NCBI GenBank assembly: GCA_005776945.1 | Contig: SXOB01000052.1 | Coordinates: 1 to 58,636, forward strand | Direction of reading: 5' to 3' | Source: Pseudomonadota bacterium | GTDB taxonomy: Bacteria; Myxococcota_A; UBA796; GCA-2862545 | DNA length: 58,636 bases | Part shown: piece by piece, positions 28,401 to 34,116 of the stretch | Position numbering within the stretch: position 1 is the first letter of the stretch | Layout: each line of letters begins with the position of its first letter | Made by a program: the position numbers and the translations under genes | The notes under the pieces: generated by a model | The model's input: only the letters and a program-made list of their open reading frames with translations | What the model was told of the DNA's origin: nothing | Databases searched by the model: none

Positions 28401-30163
28401 TGGCCGGCCGCTTCGGCAACCCGGGTCAAGTCGACTACGCCGCGGCCAACGACGCCCTCGCCCGCGTGTGCCTCACACGTCCCCGCAGCCTGCACATCGA
28501 CTGGACAGCGTGGGACGACACCGGAATGGCGGTGCGCGGCGGCATGCGGCACCTCCTGCTCGAGCGCGGCGTGGACCTGTTGCCGGCCGACGTGGGCGCC
28601 CAACTCGCCGCCGACCTGATCGCGGCTGGCGAACAGGGAGAACGGGTTGTCGCAGGCAAGCTTGGCGATTTCCTTCCCCCACTTGGCCACCCGCTCGTGG
28701 ACCGGTACGAACTGGACGGGGGAACCGTCCGGCTTCTCACTCAGCTGACGGTCGCCAGGATTCCCTGGATCGTCGACCACGCGATCGACCGCGTACCGGT
28801 GCTCCCGGGCGTCATCGGCCTCGAGCTCCTCATGGTCGCCGCGCGCCTCGCGCTGCCAGAGCAGGAGGCTCACCAACTCGTCGACGTCGCCTTCGATGCT
28901 CCGCTCAAGTTGCATGGCGACGAGCACGTCAACGTCGAGGTCGAGGCCACGGTCTCGCGTCCGGGCGCCGTTTTCGTCCGCTTGATCAGCCAGCGGACGC
29001 TCAAGACCGGGCGCGAAAAGCGGACCGAGCACTTCCGCGCAACCGTCCGGTTTGGACCCCCGGCGCCACCGGCCCCCATCGAAGCCACCGAGATGCAGCC
29101 AGCCCAAATCGGGTCCGCACAGATCTACCGGCGCTTCTTCCATGGGCCGCGCTTCCAGGTCCTGACCAGCGTGCAGCAGTCCGCTTCGAACGGCCTCGTC
29201 GCCGAGGGGCTGATCGACGGTGCGAAGCTCGGCGGCGGCCTCGACACCGAGCCGCTGGCCACGGAGGCCGCGTTCCAGGCCGCCGGCCTTCACCGCATGA
29301 TCGCCGACGGCATCATGGCCTTGCCGTCCCGGATCGGCCAAATCTCACTGCACCGTTTCGCCCACCCCGGCGAACCGGTGACGCTGACCGCCCGCCTCCG
29401 GGAGGACGGCTTGTACGACGTCGACGTCGACGGAGTCTCCGGTACGCTCGTGCGGCTGCGCGGCTTCGGACTGTCCGATCTCGGGCCCCTGGACCCCGCC
29501 AGCCGATTCGAGACCCCAGGCGCCGCGGTCGGGTGGACCGGCCCCCTCGTCGCGCGTGCGTCCGCCGATGAAGACCCGACGCCTTGGCTGACGGACGCGG
29601 AGGTCGCGGGCATCGCCGCCCGCGGCAATGAGCGGCGCCTGCGCGACCGTCTCGCCGGACGAATCGCTGCCAAACGGGCGCTCGCCGAACTCACCGGGCT
29701 GCCGCCCCTGCACTTGCGCATCGAGACCGCCCCCAGCGGCGAACCGATCGCGGTCGTCGCGGGACGGCCCGATGTCCGTGTCTCGATCAGCCATGTCGAC
29801 GGCGCAGCCATCGCGGCTGCCGTCCCCAACGGGCGCGTCGGCATCGACATGGAGCGCGTTGCGCGTCGTCCGCCTTCCTTCGCGGAAACCTGGCTGACGG
29901 AAACGGAGCGGGCCTGGACGGCGTCGGATCCCCGAGCCGAGACCCTCTGTTGGGCGGCCAAAGAAGCTGTCCTCAAAGCGCTCGGCACAGGCATGGCCCT
30001 GCCACCGCAGGAGATCGAGGTCGTCGGGGTTGGCCTAGGCGACCTGACGCTTGCGCTGCACGGCTCCGTCGCGGCGGCGCGTGACGCGCTCCAAGGAGTG
30101 TTTACGGCCACCTGGACCGAACGGGTGCCCGGCGAGATCGTGGTGCTGGTCCGTTCCGCCTGA
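19460..30163 (+). CDS. giant single-chain Pfa-type lipid/polyketide synthase (NMO-like, KS, AT, ACP, KS, ACP, ACP, KR, DH, PPTase)
   Basis: 3567 residues; the ATG at 19460 has a good GGAG. Domains in order: a truncated nitronate-monooxygenase-like half-barrel (about 1-335; 'GLVLKGREAGGFAG', 'GPRTAAAALALGAAGVWL'); KS1 (341-811; Cys556, then 'ECHGTST' and 'GHLKSAAG'); malonyl-type AT (951-1284; 'GHSLGE' Ser1049, 'HAFHS'); ACP1 (about 1320-1395); KS2 (1515-1980; Cys1725, 'SHETYT', 'GYTGHPMGAG'); ACP2 (about 2075-2150); a Pro/Ala/Glu linker; ACP3 (about 2485-2555); KR (about 2620-3070; 'TGGGRGITA', Ser2980, Tyr2993); double-hotdog DH (3085-3370; His3107); and a Sfp-type PPTase (about 3370-3567; 'GIDMERV', 'WAAKEAVLKALG'). 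All three ACPs have Thr (1356, 2111, 2520) at the pantetheine position. No enoyl reductase of the MDR type and no thioesterase. It probably builds a reduced or unsaturated acyl chain; the product is unknown. Confidence 0.93.
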   Translation: MRGQIWVLLPPTASHLAGLVRAAGAVPVVDATGSRVPEVPAGAWVRTRPGRPAPGSGPVVLAELGAPIPDRETWLETSAPRDVPQGFAGLVLKGREAGGFAGDEDGLMALDRCPDPGRVILDAGCGPRTAAAALALGAAGVWLHDVLLALPEFDLPPGLARRFQAPEDERTRLVAGVRAAAAATAPVLRSLADGADPWALAEGAWESGDCHQRLWMVGHGLALAPGLAERHGTLARLLAVYADAIANGGPAPSLARPGQVVGSAAALAHPDAMAGHGGTLGSAVLWELATWMGRAVAGEPSAAALAIGGPTGVAAAEVAAAQELRARRAPAHQAAPEPVTPPAVAIIGIGARVPGATSAAGFWENIIAGRNAIREVPSHRWNPDLFWDADPSAVDKSYSKIGGFLDDWDFDARRFRIPPKVVRQVDPVQQLTLATVADALEDAGLQADAKGPGRQFDRSRCAVILGNSLGGEVSDGYAIRVYWARIDEKLRALPAIQALTSSVQARVQEELRTAYLADLPEIDEDSMPGELANVIAGRIANAFDLGGANFTVDAACASSMAAIQSSVKGLQDGDFDLVLTGGADRSMNVKTYVEFCKIGALSADHSAPFDASANGFVMGEGCGILVLKRAEDAVRDGDRIYAIIRGIGASSDGRGKGITAPNIAGQVRALERAYGSAGIDPASVDLFECHGTSTVVGDKVEVEALNSVIGSGRRAERGPIRIGSVKSMIGHLKSAAGAASTIKMALALHHGTLPPSINFKKAREDVPMDVIPVQVQTKAEPWPATPDGIRRAGVSAFGFGGTNFHLVLESWAGQALATTPRMLPAGVPVRTAGIPEMAAQPAPPPPAAPPPPATPTAAPIVRDAPHLPPGIWAVCGDSPAELIEALEDLRAGRPREFSASRPLRVAAGFANEAEQADQVGRTLASLRKGASPDLLRARGIHFEDTPVNGKLAFLFTGQGSQYLDMGLDLASAFPEVAEVFAEADAVLRPELGRTVTELIHLAPGQDEEARSEELRRTEFSQPATLTIDIALARLLGAWGVFPDLVAGHSLGEYGAAVGAGVMTFRESLIAVTARGREMANIRIDDPGRMAGIAASTEVVEAILAEIDGYVIAANKNCSTQTVIAGSSDAVEEAAERFRARGITVYPLPVSHAFHSQIVAPASEPLRGVLTRMDLRAPVRPITTNVTGQYYPTGPDAVPQIIDLLARQITAPVEWISQMERMYADGARLFVEVGPKRALSGFTASIFKRRPHRALYTNHPKRGGVASIRDTLAGLLALGFPVAAAPRVGPIDLLTPPGERRATTQSIELATAQRATTSTTPTDVTREILGIVAKATGYGEAELDLDYELEADLGIDTVKQAEVFAAVRTHYALPADERFDFSKYRTLRSIAGWVSDKIGTTAIAVDAPARPQPASPPQAGDDAATRFLLEAARLGADRLDASAFAAALLPAVQALVQATLSAAEQTRRPEPVPQPAPPPPAPLPAPPTPSLRSATPPIATPGPTRIFPGAVAPADLHRVVVCTGASLGLPGAGGPVFDDGHIQSMLRGRQGITHIGDRTQAFLDKGLVRLVKDPATGQGSFLPVETEDQVIRLAGLRGEFDLADWDVSRESIAAYDISTQLAIAAAYEALRDAGIPLVRRWRRTTGGKRVPAGWMLPESLADTTGIVFGSAFSGYDRFVERMEMDGRDAEGRFDRRFLFQILTMGHSQLAQIIGARGPNTAVNAACASTTQAIAIAEDWIRLGRAERVIVVGADDVTSERLLPWIGTGFMAAGAASTHDVLEETALPFDRRRHGLILGMGAAGLVLESETSAAARGVRPVATLLGASTVNSAFHGTRLDQEHIRGAVRNLVQLVAEREGLSPADMAPDTLFVSHETYTPARGGSAGAEIDGLREAFGPAWSTVEVTNVKGYTGHPMGAGLEDTIAVKALQYGMAPPVPHLREPDPDLGPLRLCDGTPRPYKWALRLAAGFGSQLSLVAWRRAGTGDDRVSDPAARQAWLASLVGEPTFDLVVAHRTLRLVPLEPGTPSESVETPTALSAEPEVALVVPADPPAHATGPLGDSAPATPSAAAAKAGAAEVLPDLLAVIAERTGYGVEELDPEYALEADLGIDTVKQAEILAEVRGRFGLVRDDSFRLTDHPTIVALAAYVSSRLPDPPAGAFEPDRAPNAEDVPELPLEAYVVVDEDEDLDESAGAAESQANDASMETEAPAADEAEPASDPLAIQDGGAPPGTAVREDAPTADVSQAIDDAALFDAPPPSLLMATPIPSSRLGDPLPAEPVTGLVEANPPLDDGTAPDEAPNDPDEASLMPMDTGIPEPAEVASANAIVEEPDPLLDGMVELDLDLADLRPAPMVRRIEAPNRPATRPPPRPSTTTAAEPTAAPIFETPTVSPQRGKLPEVSAPPPLPTSFESAKAPAAPPDPTEDMTPTGPAAPGTSGIEATDPFAVLEALAADLRPSALPPLEPASAAQPPTPVPVAVPAPDAAAALDELLDVVSEQTGYDKSELDPSFELEADLGVDTVKQAEIVGALRKRYDLPADAGFRLSDHKTLSALATAIHAWRTAATPASAIDDRPGTPSPAPEAATPAPTPVEEPGNQATTDRPFHAEQFDLRPGLTDAEVAHAESIPLPEVFRLRRPILVDRRASALSASWTARKVTILGDGPVATALADECVARGAIVTPSAPDVVIDVASDVLASFEFARGLGTHRPTHWVTVTRLGDLEGGYPAALGASDGARAGFTKALGREWAGVQSRVIDLPFAVPPDALATAVLDEADQTDAPEVFLDGHDRRVVRYAIAERPAPAALPAGQIVVVTGGGRGITARIALELARRSRIHLVIVGRGPAGTRPFDEAIEKKRISLEIETLGERATPARVQKALHPLRQADEVRQTLTAIQGLGATATYLQADLGEPGAAEALLQRIRSNVGEVDVLIHGAGVEESRRIEDKDLSAFHRVFDAKAIGGAALIAGLRPEATVLSMGSVAGRFGNPGQVDYAAANDALARVCLTRPRSLHIDWTAWDDTGMAVRGGMRHLLLERGVDLLPADVGAQLAADLIAAGEQGERVVAGKLGDFLPPLGHPLVDRYELDGGTVRLLTQLTVARIPWIVDHAIDRVPVLPGVIGLELLMVAARLALPEQEAHQLVDVAFDAPLKLHGDEHVNVEVEATVSRPGAVFVRLISQRTLKTGREKRTEHFRATVRFGPPAPPAPIEATEMQPAQIGSAQIYRRFFHGPRFQVLTSVQQSASNGLVAEGLIDGAKLGGGLDTEPLATEAAFQAAGLHRMIADGIMALPSRIGQISLHRFAHPGEPVTLTARLREDGLYDVDVDGVSGTLVRLRGFGLSDLGPLDPASRFETPGAAVGWTGPLVARASADEDPTPWLTDAEVAGIAARGNERRLRDRLAGRIAAKRALAELTGLPPLHLRIETAPSGEPIAVVAGRPDVRVSISHVDGAAIAAAVPNGRVGIDMERVARRPPSFAETWLTETERAWTASDPRAETLCWAAKEAVLKALGTGMALPPQEIEVVGVGLGDLTLALHGSVAAARDALQGVFTATWTERVPGEIVVLVRSA

Positions 30164-30180
30164 TGGTCCGTTCCGCCTGA
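30147..30180 (+). repeat. perfect 17-bp tandem duplication across the synthase stop codon
   Basis: TGGTCCGTTCCGCCTGA occurs twice back to back (30147-30163 and 30164-30180). The first copy ends with the synthase TGA, so duplication left the protein unchanged but spaced the next gene by 17 bp. Confidence 0.85.
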
Positions 30181-30199
30181 TGGGCGGATAGGGGCCCTC

Positions 30200-30787
30200 A
30201 TGGTCGTGGACACGGTCGAAGGCGGCATCGACATCCGGCTCATCCGGGCCGCCGACGCCACCGATTGGCGCGCCCCTTTCATCGGCGCCTATCAGACCAT
30301 CTTTTCCGGCTTTCCCTACTTCGAGCGCTGGCTACCCGACGAAGCCGAGGGGGTCTGGCACAAGCTGACGGGCACGGCCGGCAACGTCACCCTGCTCGCG
30401 ACCCGCGGTGGTGGCGAGGTCCTTGGATTCGGAATCGGAATCCCGCTGGCCGCCAAGCGCGATGTCGCCCGCGAGTTGACGGGCCTCGTGCCCATCCCGC
30501 ATACGTTCTACCTGGCCGAACTTGGCGTCCTGCCTGAACACCGCAACAAAGAACTGGGACGTACGCTGGTTCGCGAACGGCTGCGCCGCATCGACCCCGA
30601 ACGCTACACCCATGTCGTGCTTCGCGTGAGCGCACTGCATTCGCCGTCGAGCGAGATGTACAAGGCGATGGGCTTTGAGGACATGGGCGTGCACATGCTC
30701 GTGTCGGCCATGCGGACCGATGGGCGGGTCAACACGGATCGCCGCTTCTTCCTCAGTAAAGTCCTCAGCCAAGTGCCGCTGGCGTGA
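30200..30787 (+). CDS. GNAT-family N-acetyltransferase
   Basis: 195 residues. It should transfer an acetyl or other acyl group from CoA to an amine. The GNAT core is visible: 'GGEVLGFGIGIPL' (beta strands), 'FYLAELGVLPEHRNKELGRTLVRERLRRI' (about 105-133, the motif A CoA-pyrophosphate loop) and 'HVVLRVSALHSPSSEMYKAMGFEDMG' (motif B, about 138-163). It starts 36 bp after the synthase, with only the 17-bp duplication between, and its stop overlaps the next start (GTGA). Operon position suggests it tailors or releases the synthase product, but the acceptor is unknown. Confidence 0.85.
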   Translation: MVVDTVEGGIDIRLIRAADATDWRAPFIGAYQTIFSGFPYFERWLPDEAEGVWHKLTGTAGNVTLLATRGGGEVLGFGIGIPLAAKRDVARELTGLVPIPHTFYLAELGVLPEHRNKELGRTLVRERLRRIDPERYTHVVLRVSALHSPSSEMYKAMGFEDMGVHMLVSAMRTDGRVNTDRRFFLSKVLSQVPLA

Positions 30788-31323
30788 CGGCCGCCTTCGC
30801 CGGCGCCCTTGCCTGCGTCGGCCTGATGAGACTCGGGGAACTCGCTTGGTCCCGGGCCCGCTTCGCCCAGGCGCTGCCTGAACCCGCCCTGTTCCCGGCC
30901 ATGGCCACATTGCACCTCGGCCTTGTCACGTTGCCCATCGCCGAGGTTCTGGTCCTTGACCGCGAGCCCCACCTCTGGCGCGGCGCCGTGGCTGCAGCCG
31001 TCCTGGCCATCGCACTCGCCCTTCGCGTTTGGACGCTCGGCACCCTCAAGCGCGCCTTCAACGTGCGGGTCGTCACCCCGCCGACCATCGTCACAACCGG
31101 CCCCTACCGCTACATCCGGCATCCCAACTACCTTGTCGTCATCCTCGAGATCGCCTCCCTTCCCATGCTGCACGACGCTTACTTCTCGGCCCTTCTGTTG
31201 AGCCTCGCCAACCTCGCCGTCCTCACCGTCCGCATCCGCAACGAAGAGGCGATGCTTGGCCAATTGCCGGTATGGCGCGACGCGTTCTCCAACCGCGCCC
31301 GGCTGCTGCCAGGCGTCTGGTAG
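30784..31323 (+). CDS. isoprenylcysteine carboxyl methyltransferase (ICMT)-like membrane methyltransferase
   Basis: 179 residues from the GTG at 30784 that overlaps the GNAT stop. Hydrophobic segments are at about 1-20, 42-62, 70-90 and 120-150. The cofactor-binding signature 'VVTTGPYRYIRHPNYLVVILE' (about 102-122) and the C-terminal 'RIRNEEAMLGQLPVWRDAF' are classic for the ICMT/phospholipid-methyltransferase family, which methylates lipid-like substrates in membranes using SAM. Family members often sit next to polyketide synthases that make alkyl-pyrones or resorcinols. Here it is likely the last gene of the lipid-synthase operon and may O-methylate the product. Confidence 0.85.
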   Translation: MTAAFAGALACVGLMRLGELAWSRARFAQALPEPALFPAMATLHLGLVTLPIAEVLVLDREPHLWRGAVAAAVLAIALALRVWTLGTLKRAFNVRVVTPPTIVTTGPYRYIRHPNYLVVILEIASLPMLHDAYFSALLLSLANLAVLTVRIRNEEAMLGQLPVWRDAFSNRARLLPGVW

Positions 31324-31339
31324 GCGACGGCTCTGCCCT

Positions 31340-31364
31340 GGCCTTTTTGCGGCAGCCTGCTAGC
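31340..31364 (+). repeat. dispersed intergenic repeat, copy 2
   Basis: Identical over 25 bases to 4703-4727. It again lies immediately upstream of a gene, and CTGGCC-N17-TAGCCA (31338-31366) within it could serve as a promoter for the DUF4920 lipoprotein gene. Confidence 0.6.
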
Positions 31365-31386
31365 CACCGTCGCTCGGAGGATGCCC

Positions 31387-31854
31387 ATGTGGACGGTCGC
31401 AATTTGGCTCGCTTGCGAGGGCGCACAACCCGCTTCGCCCGACACCGTCGCCTCGACCCCGGAGGCTGCGGCCGCCGCGCCCCAATGGGCCCATAGCGGA
31501 GCCGCTTTCCAGCTCACCGACGTGATTCCCGCCAAGCAGGTCATCGCCGATCCGGCCGCATTTGTGGGCAAGACCGTGCGCGTCGAGGGCCGCCTCACCG
31601 AGGTCTGCCAGAGCAAGGGTTGCTGGGCCGTCATGGCCGACGACGCCGGCGGCTCTGTACGCGTGATGATGAAGAACCACTCGTTTGGAATCGACACGGG
31701 GTCGGCAGGCAAGACATGCCAGGTCGAAGGCACCGTCCTGGCCAAGGCCGTCGACCCTGCCGCCGAAGCCCACTACGCCTCGGAAGGCGCCAAGGCAGCG
31801 CCAAGCGCCATCGGCTACGAGTTCATCGCCTTCGGGGCTGCCGTTCTCAATTGA
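31387..31854 (+). CDS. DUF4920-type OB-fold lipoprotein
   Basis: 155 residues. The ATG at 31387 is chosen because GGAGG (31376-31380) is 6 bases away, whereas the ATG at 31381 directly abuts it. The signal is a very short 'MWTVAIWLAC' with the lipid-attachment Cys at position 10. The domain contains 'FVGKTVRVEGRLTEVCQSKGCWAVMADDAGGSVRVMMKNHSF' (about 60-102), the DUF4920 signature with its conserved Cys pair. It is probably an envelope lipoprotein, perhaps metal-related; function unknown. Its stop overlaps the aat start (TTGA). Confidence 0.75.
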   Translation: MWTVAIWLACEGAQPASPDTVASTPEAAAAAPQWAHSGAAFQLTDVIPAKQVIADPAAFVGKTVRVEGRLTEVCQSKGCWAVMADDAGGSVRVMMKNHSFGIDTGSAGKTCQVEGTVLAKAVDPAAEAHYASEGAKAAPSAIGYEFIAFGAAVLN

Positions 31855-32585
31855 CGCGCCACGTGGGCATCGCGCGCATCGGCGCCGCCCATCGGTTCCC
31901 CGACCCGCTGGTCGACGACGTCGATGACCTCGTGGGCGTGGGCGGAGACCTTCACCCCGACCGCGTCCTGGTGGCCTATCGGTCGGGAATTTTCCCCTGG
32001 TACAGCGAAGGGCGCCCCATCTTGTGGCACTGCCCGGATCCGCGGTTCGTGCTCGACCCGCTGCAGGTCACGGTGCCAAGGAGCCTCGCAAAAGTCGTTC
32101 GAAAGGCCACGTTCGAGATTCGGGTTGACACCTCCTTCTCGGCCGTGCTCGACGGTTGCGCCCACACGCCGCGCCCGCGTCAACGCGGAACTTGGCTCAC
32201 GACCGATCTGCGTCAGGCGATGGTCGCCTTGTTCGACCGAGGTGTCGCACATTCGATCGAGGCGTGGCACGAGGGCGCGCTGGTCGGCGGCCTCTACGGC
32301 CTGCACATCGGCGGGGTCTTCTGCGGCGAAAGCATGTTCGCGAAGGTCAGCGACGCCTCCAAGGTCGCCTTCACGCACTTCCTCGGCGTGGCGCCAAGCT
32401 GGGGCATTCGACTTGTCGACTGCCAAGTCCACACGGAGCACCTGGCGCGTTTCGGCGCCGTCCACGTCCCTCGAGCGAGCTTTCTTCGCGCCCTCGCCGC
32501 CCTTCGGGACCTCCCTGTACCGCCAAACGCTTGGAGGACGAACCCGTTACCGCCCCCGTCATGGCCGATCCCGCCGCATTCCTGA
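31851..32585 (+). CDS. aat: leucyl/phenylalanyl-tRNA--protein transferase
   Basis: About 244 residues. The start is either the TTG at 31851 (overlapping the previous stop) or the GTG at 31863; neither has a clear ribosome site. It transfers Leu or Phe from tRNA to N-terminal Arg or Lys of proteins, marking them for ClpS/ClpAP degradation (N-degron pathway). Signature blocks: 'GVGGDLHPDRVLVAYRSGIFPWYSEGRPILWHCPDPR' (about 25-62), 'RGTWLTTDLRQAMVALFDRGVAHSIEAWHEGALVGGLYGLHIGGVFCGESMF' (about 110-162) and 'LVDCQVHTEHLARFGA'. Full length. The next gene overlaps its end by 25 bp. Confidence 0.93.
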   Translation: MTRHVGIARIGAAHRFPDPLVDDVDDLVGVGGDLHPDRVLVAYRSGIFPWYSEGRPILWHCPDPRFVLDPLQVTVPRSLAKVVRKATFEIRVDTSFSAVLDGCAHTPRPRQRGTWLTTDLRQAMVALFDRGVAHSIEAWHEGALVGGLYGLHIGGVFCGESMFAKVSDASKVAFTHFLGVAPSWGIRLVDCQVHTEHLARFGAVHVPRASFLRALAALRDLPVPPNAWRTNPLPPPSWPIPPHS

Positions 32586-32929
32586 ACCGGGTTCGTTGTC
32601 GCTCGTGGTCTCAGTACCTCCAACCGCGCGATGAACCAATCGGCCTGGCGCTCGACCGCCGGCTGGACTGGGCCCTGCGCAGCCACTTCGACGCGCGACA
32701 CCGAACCGAAGCCCTTTGGTTGCTCGAGCATGAAGCCGAGGTTCGAGCCGCCGCCGAAGTCGAAGAGGCGGCCGAGGCCGCAAAGACCCCGGTGACCCAA
32801 GGATCGGGCCAACCCGGCATGATCACCCGCCTCCAGGACCTCACGGCGCCGCCTGCCCCCGACCGCGAACCCAAAGTCGGGGTATTCGAAGGACTTCGGC
32901 GCGCCTGGGACGCCCTGCGCAAGCCCTAG
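32561..32929 (+). CDS. hypothetical protein following aat
   Basis: 122 residues, overlapping aat by 25 bp. The N-terminal half is helical with several Arg and Trp ('RCRSWSQYLQPRDEPIGLALDRRLDWALRSHF'), followed by an Ala/Glu-rich helix ('EHEAEVRAAAEVEEAAEAAK'). The last 35 residues are Pro-rich and end 'EGLRRAWDALRKP'. No family recognised and no signal peptide. Frame and coding bias look real, but confidence is moderate because it is short. Its TAG stop sits inside a copy of the dispersed repeat. Confidence 0.5.
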   Translation: MADPAAFLNRVRCRSWSQYLQPRDEPIGLALDRRLDWALRSHFDARHRTEALWLLEHEAEVRAAAEVEEAAEAAKTPVTQGSGQPGMITRLQDLTAPPAPDREPKVGVFEGLRRAWDALRKP

Positions 32930-32956
32930 CAGGCTGCTAGCAGCCTCCGCAAAACG
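32926..32956 (-). repeat. dispersed intergenic repeat, copy 3 (reverse, diverged double copy)
   Basis: Starts CTAGCAGGCTGCTAGCAGCC and continues to CGCAAAA. It contains two overlapping diverged forms of the reverse complement of the 25-base unit. The first CTAG includes the stop codon of the preceding gene. It lies between two convergent genes and could fold as a hairpin. Confidence 0.5.
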
Positions 32957-32971
32957 CCGTCGGCCCGCCGG

Positions 32972-34105
32972 TCAGGACTCCCGCGGTTCCCAATCGTCGG
33001 GGTCGTCGTCGACCCCTGGCCCGCCGTTCATGTCGTCGCTGTCATCGACGTCGTCGCTGTCATCGACGTCGTCGCGATCGTCGCCGTCGTCGCCGTCGGC
33101 CGCCTCGTCGCTGTCGTCGACGTCATCGACCTCGTCTACGTCTTCGCCATCGACGTCATCTTCAAGGTCCGTTGAGCCGTCAGCGGTCGCCGCTTCGTCG
33201 GCCACATCATCGGCGACGTCAAGTAGGTCGTCAACGCCCTCATCGAGGGCCAGCGCATCCTCGCCCCGCCCACGCCGGCGCCGACGGGACTGGAACCGTG
33301 CCTCAGGTGGGGCCGGCGGCACCGGGAAGGGCCCGAGTTCGGCAACCGGCCACACCGCGCGAAGCTCCGACAGAGCTCGGTCCCAACGCGCCAACATAGG
33401 GGCGATCCCAAACGGCACATGAAGCGCTCCGGCCGCCTCCGCCAGCCGGCGCAAGATCGCTTCCGCCGCCGGTAATTGCCGCGCGTAAACGCCGAGGGCG
33501 ACGCCGTGCTTGTCTCGATGAAACAGAAGGACGGCGTCCGACCGATCGAGGATGTCGGGCAGCGCGCCAGGTTGGAATCGACAGGGAGGGCTGTCGAGGC
33601 TGCTCGCGCCCACCAGCGGGAACAGGTCATCGAGCAGGCCGTCGAGATCCGTGTCGTCGCGCAGGACACACAGGCCGCGCAGACGTTCCTCTGGCGAGTC
33701 GCCGAACAGGTCGACGAGCCCAGCCCGGTCGCGCACGACGCGAGCCCACCGCACGAGCCCCACCGTGACCGCGCCGCCCGCCCGATACCCCTCGTAGGCT
33801 TCGATTCCAAAGGCGCCGTCGGGAATGTCCTCTGGGTGGCCGTCTTCGACGAACGCGAGCAAGTCACGCCCGGGAAATAGCTCCAACACGAGATCGGCGA
33901 GATCGACGCCAGCGTGTGGCACCCCTCGCCGGGCATCCGCGGCCCCGTCATCCGAGAACGCGGCCCCGGTGACGACCAAACGCGTCAGCAAGCCCGGCCG
34001 GATGCCCTCTTCCCACGGCTCGATCCACCGTTCACGGGCACGGCAAAGGCGGCCCGGCTGCGAAGGGTCGAAGCTCTCTACACAATGGCCGAGCGCACGG
34101 AACAT
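32972..34105 (-). CDS. hypothetical protein with long Asp-rich tail
   Basis: About 377 residues from the ATG at 34105; an ATG at 34144 would overlap the upstream glycosyltransferase. A globular N-terminal part (about 1-255) contains 'RLVVTGAAFSDDGAAD', 'LLAFVEDGHPEDIPDGAFGIEAYEGY' and 'RSDAVLLFHRDKHGVALGVYARQLPAAEAILRRL', with no recognised family. The last 100 or so residues are almost only Asp with Val, Glu, Ser and Gly, encoded by 18-bp repeats. Not secreted by sequence. It follows the GT2 gene on the same strand by 11 bp. Confidence 0.6.
   Translation of the reverse strand: MFRALGHCVESFDPSQPGRLCRARERWIEPWEEGIRPGLLTRLVVTGAAFSDDGAADARRGVPHAGVDLADLVLELFPGRDLLAFVEDGHPEDIPDGAFGIEAYEGYRAGGAVTVGLVRWARVVRDRAGLVDLFGDSPEERLRGLCVLRDDTDLDGLLDDLFPLVGASSLDSPPCRFQPGALPDILDRSDAVLLFHRDKHGVALGVYARQLPAAEAILRRLAEAAGALHVPFGIAPMLARWDRALSELRAVWPVAELGPFPVPPAPPEARFQSRRRRRGRGEDALALDEGVDDLLDVADDVADEAATADGSTDLEDDVDGEDVDEVDDVDDSDEAADGDDGDDRDDVDDSDDVDDSDDMNGGPGVDDDPDDWEPRES
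33033..33068 (-). repeat. tandem 18-bp coding repeat in the Asp-rich tail
   Basis: TCGTCGCTGTCATCGACG occurs twice in a row (33033-33050 and 33051-33068), followed by degenerate copies to about 33130. It encodes the DVDDSD type repeats of the acidic tail. Confidence 0.7.
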
Positions 34106-34116
34106 CGGCGCGGTCG

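Noticed and set aside
19460..30163. Calling the synthase PfaA of an EPA/DHA pathway
   Set aside because: No PfaB, PfaC or PfaD genes nearby, only three ACPs that are not in tandem, and a different domain order.
33000..33130. Possible CRISPR or minisatellite locus
   Set aside because: The repeats are 18 bp without spacers and lie inside a coding frame encoding Asp-rich sequence.
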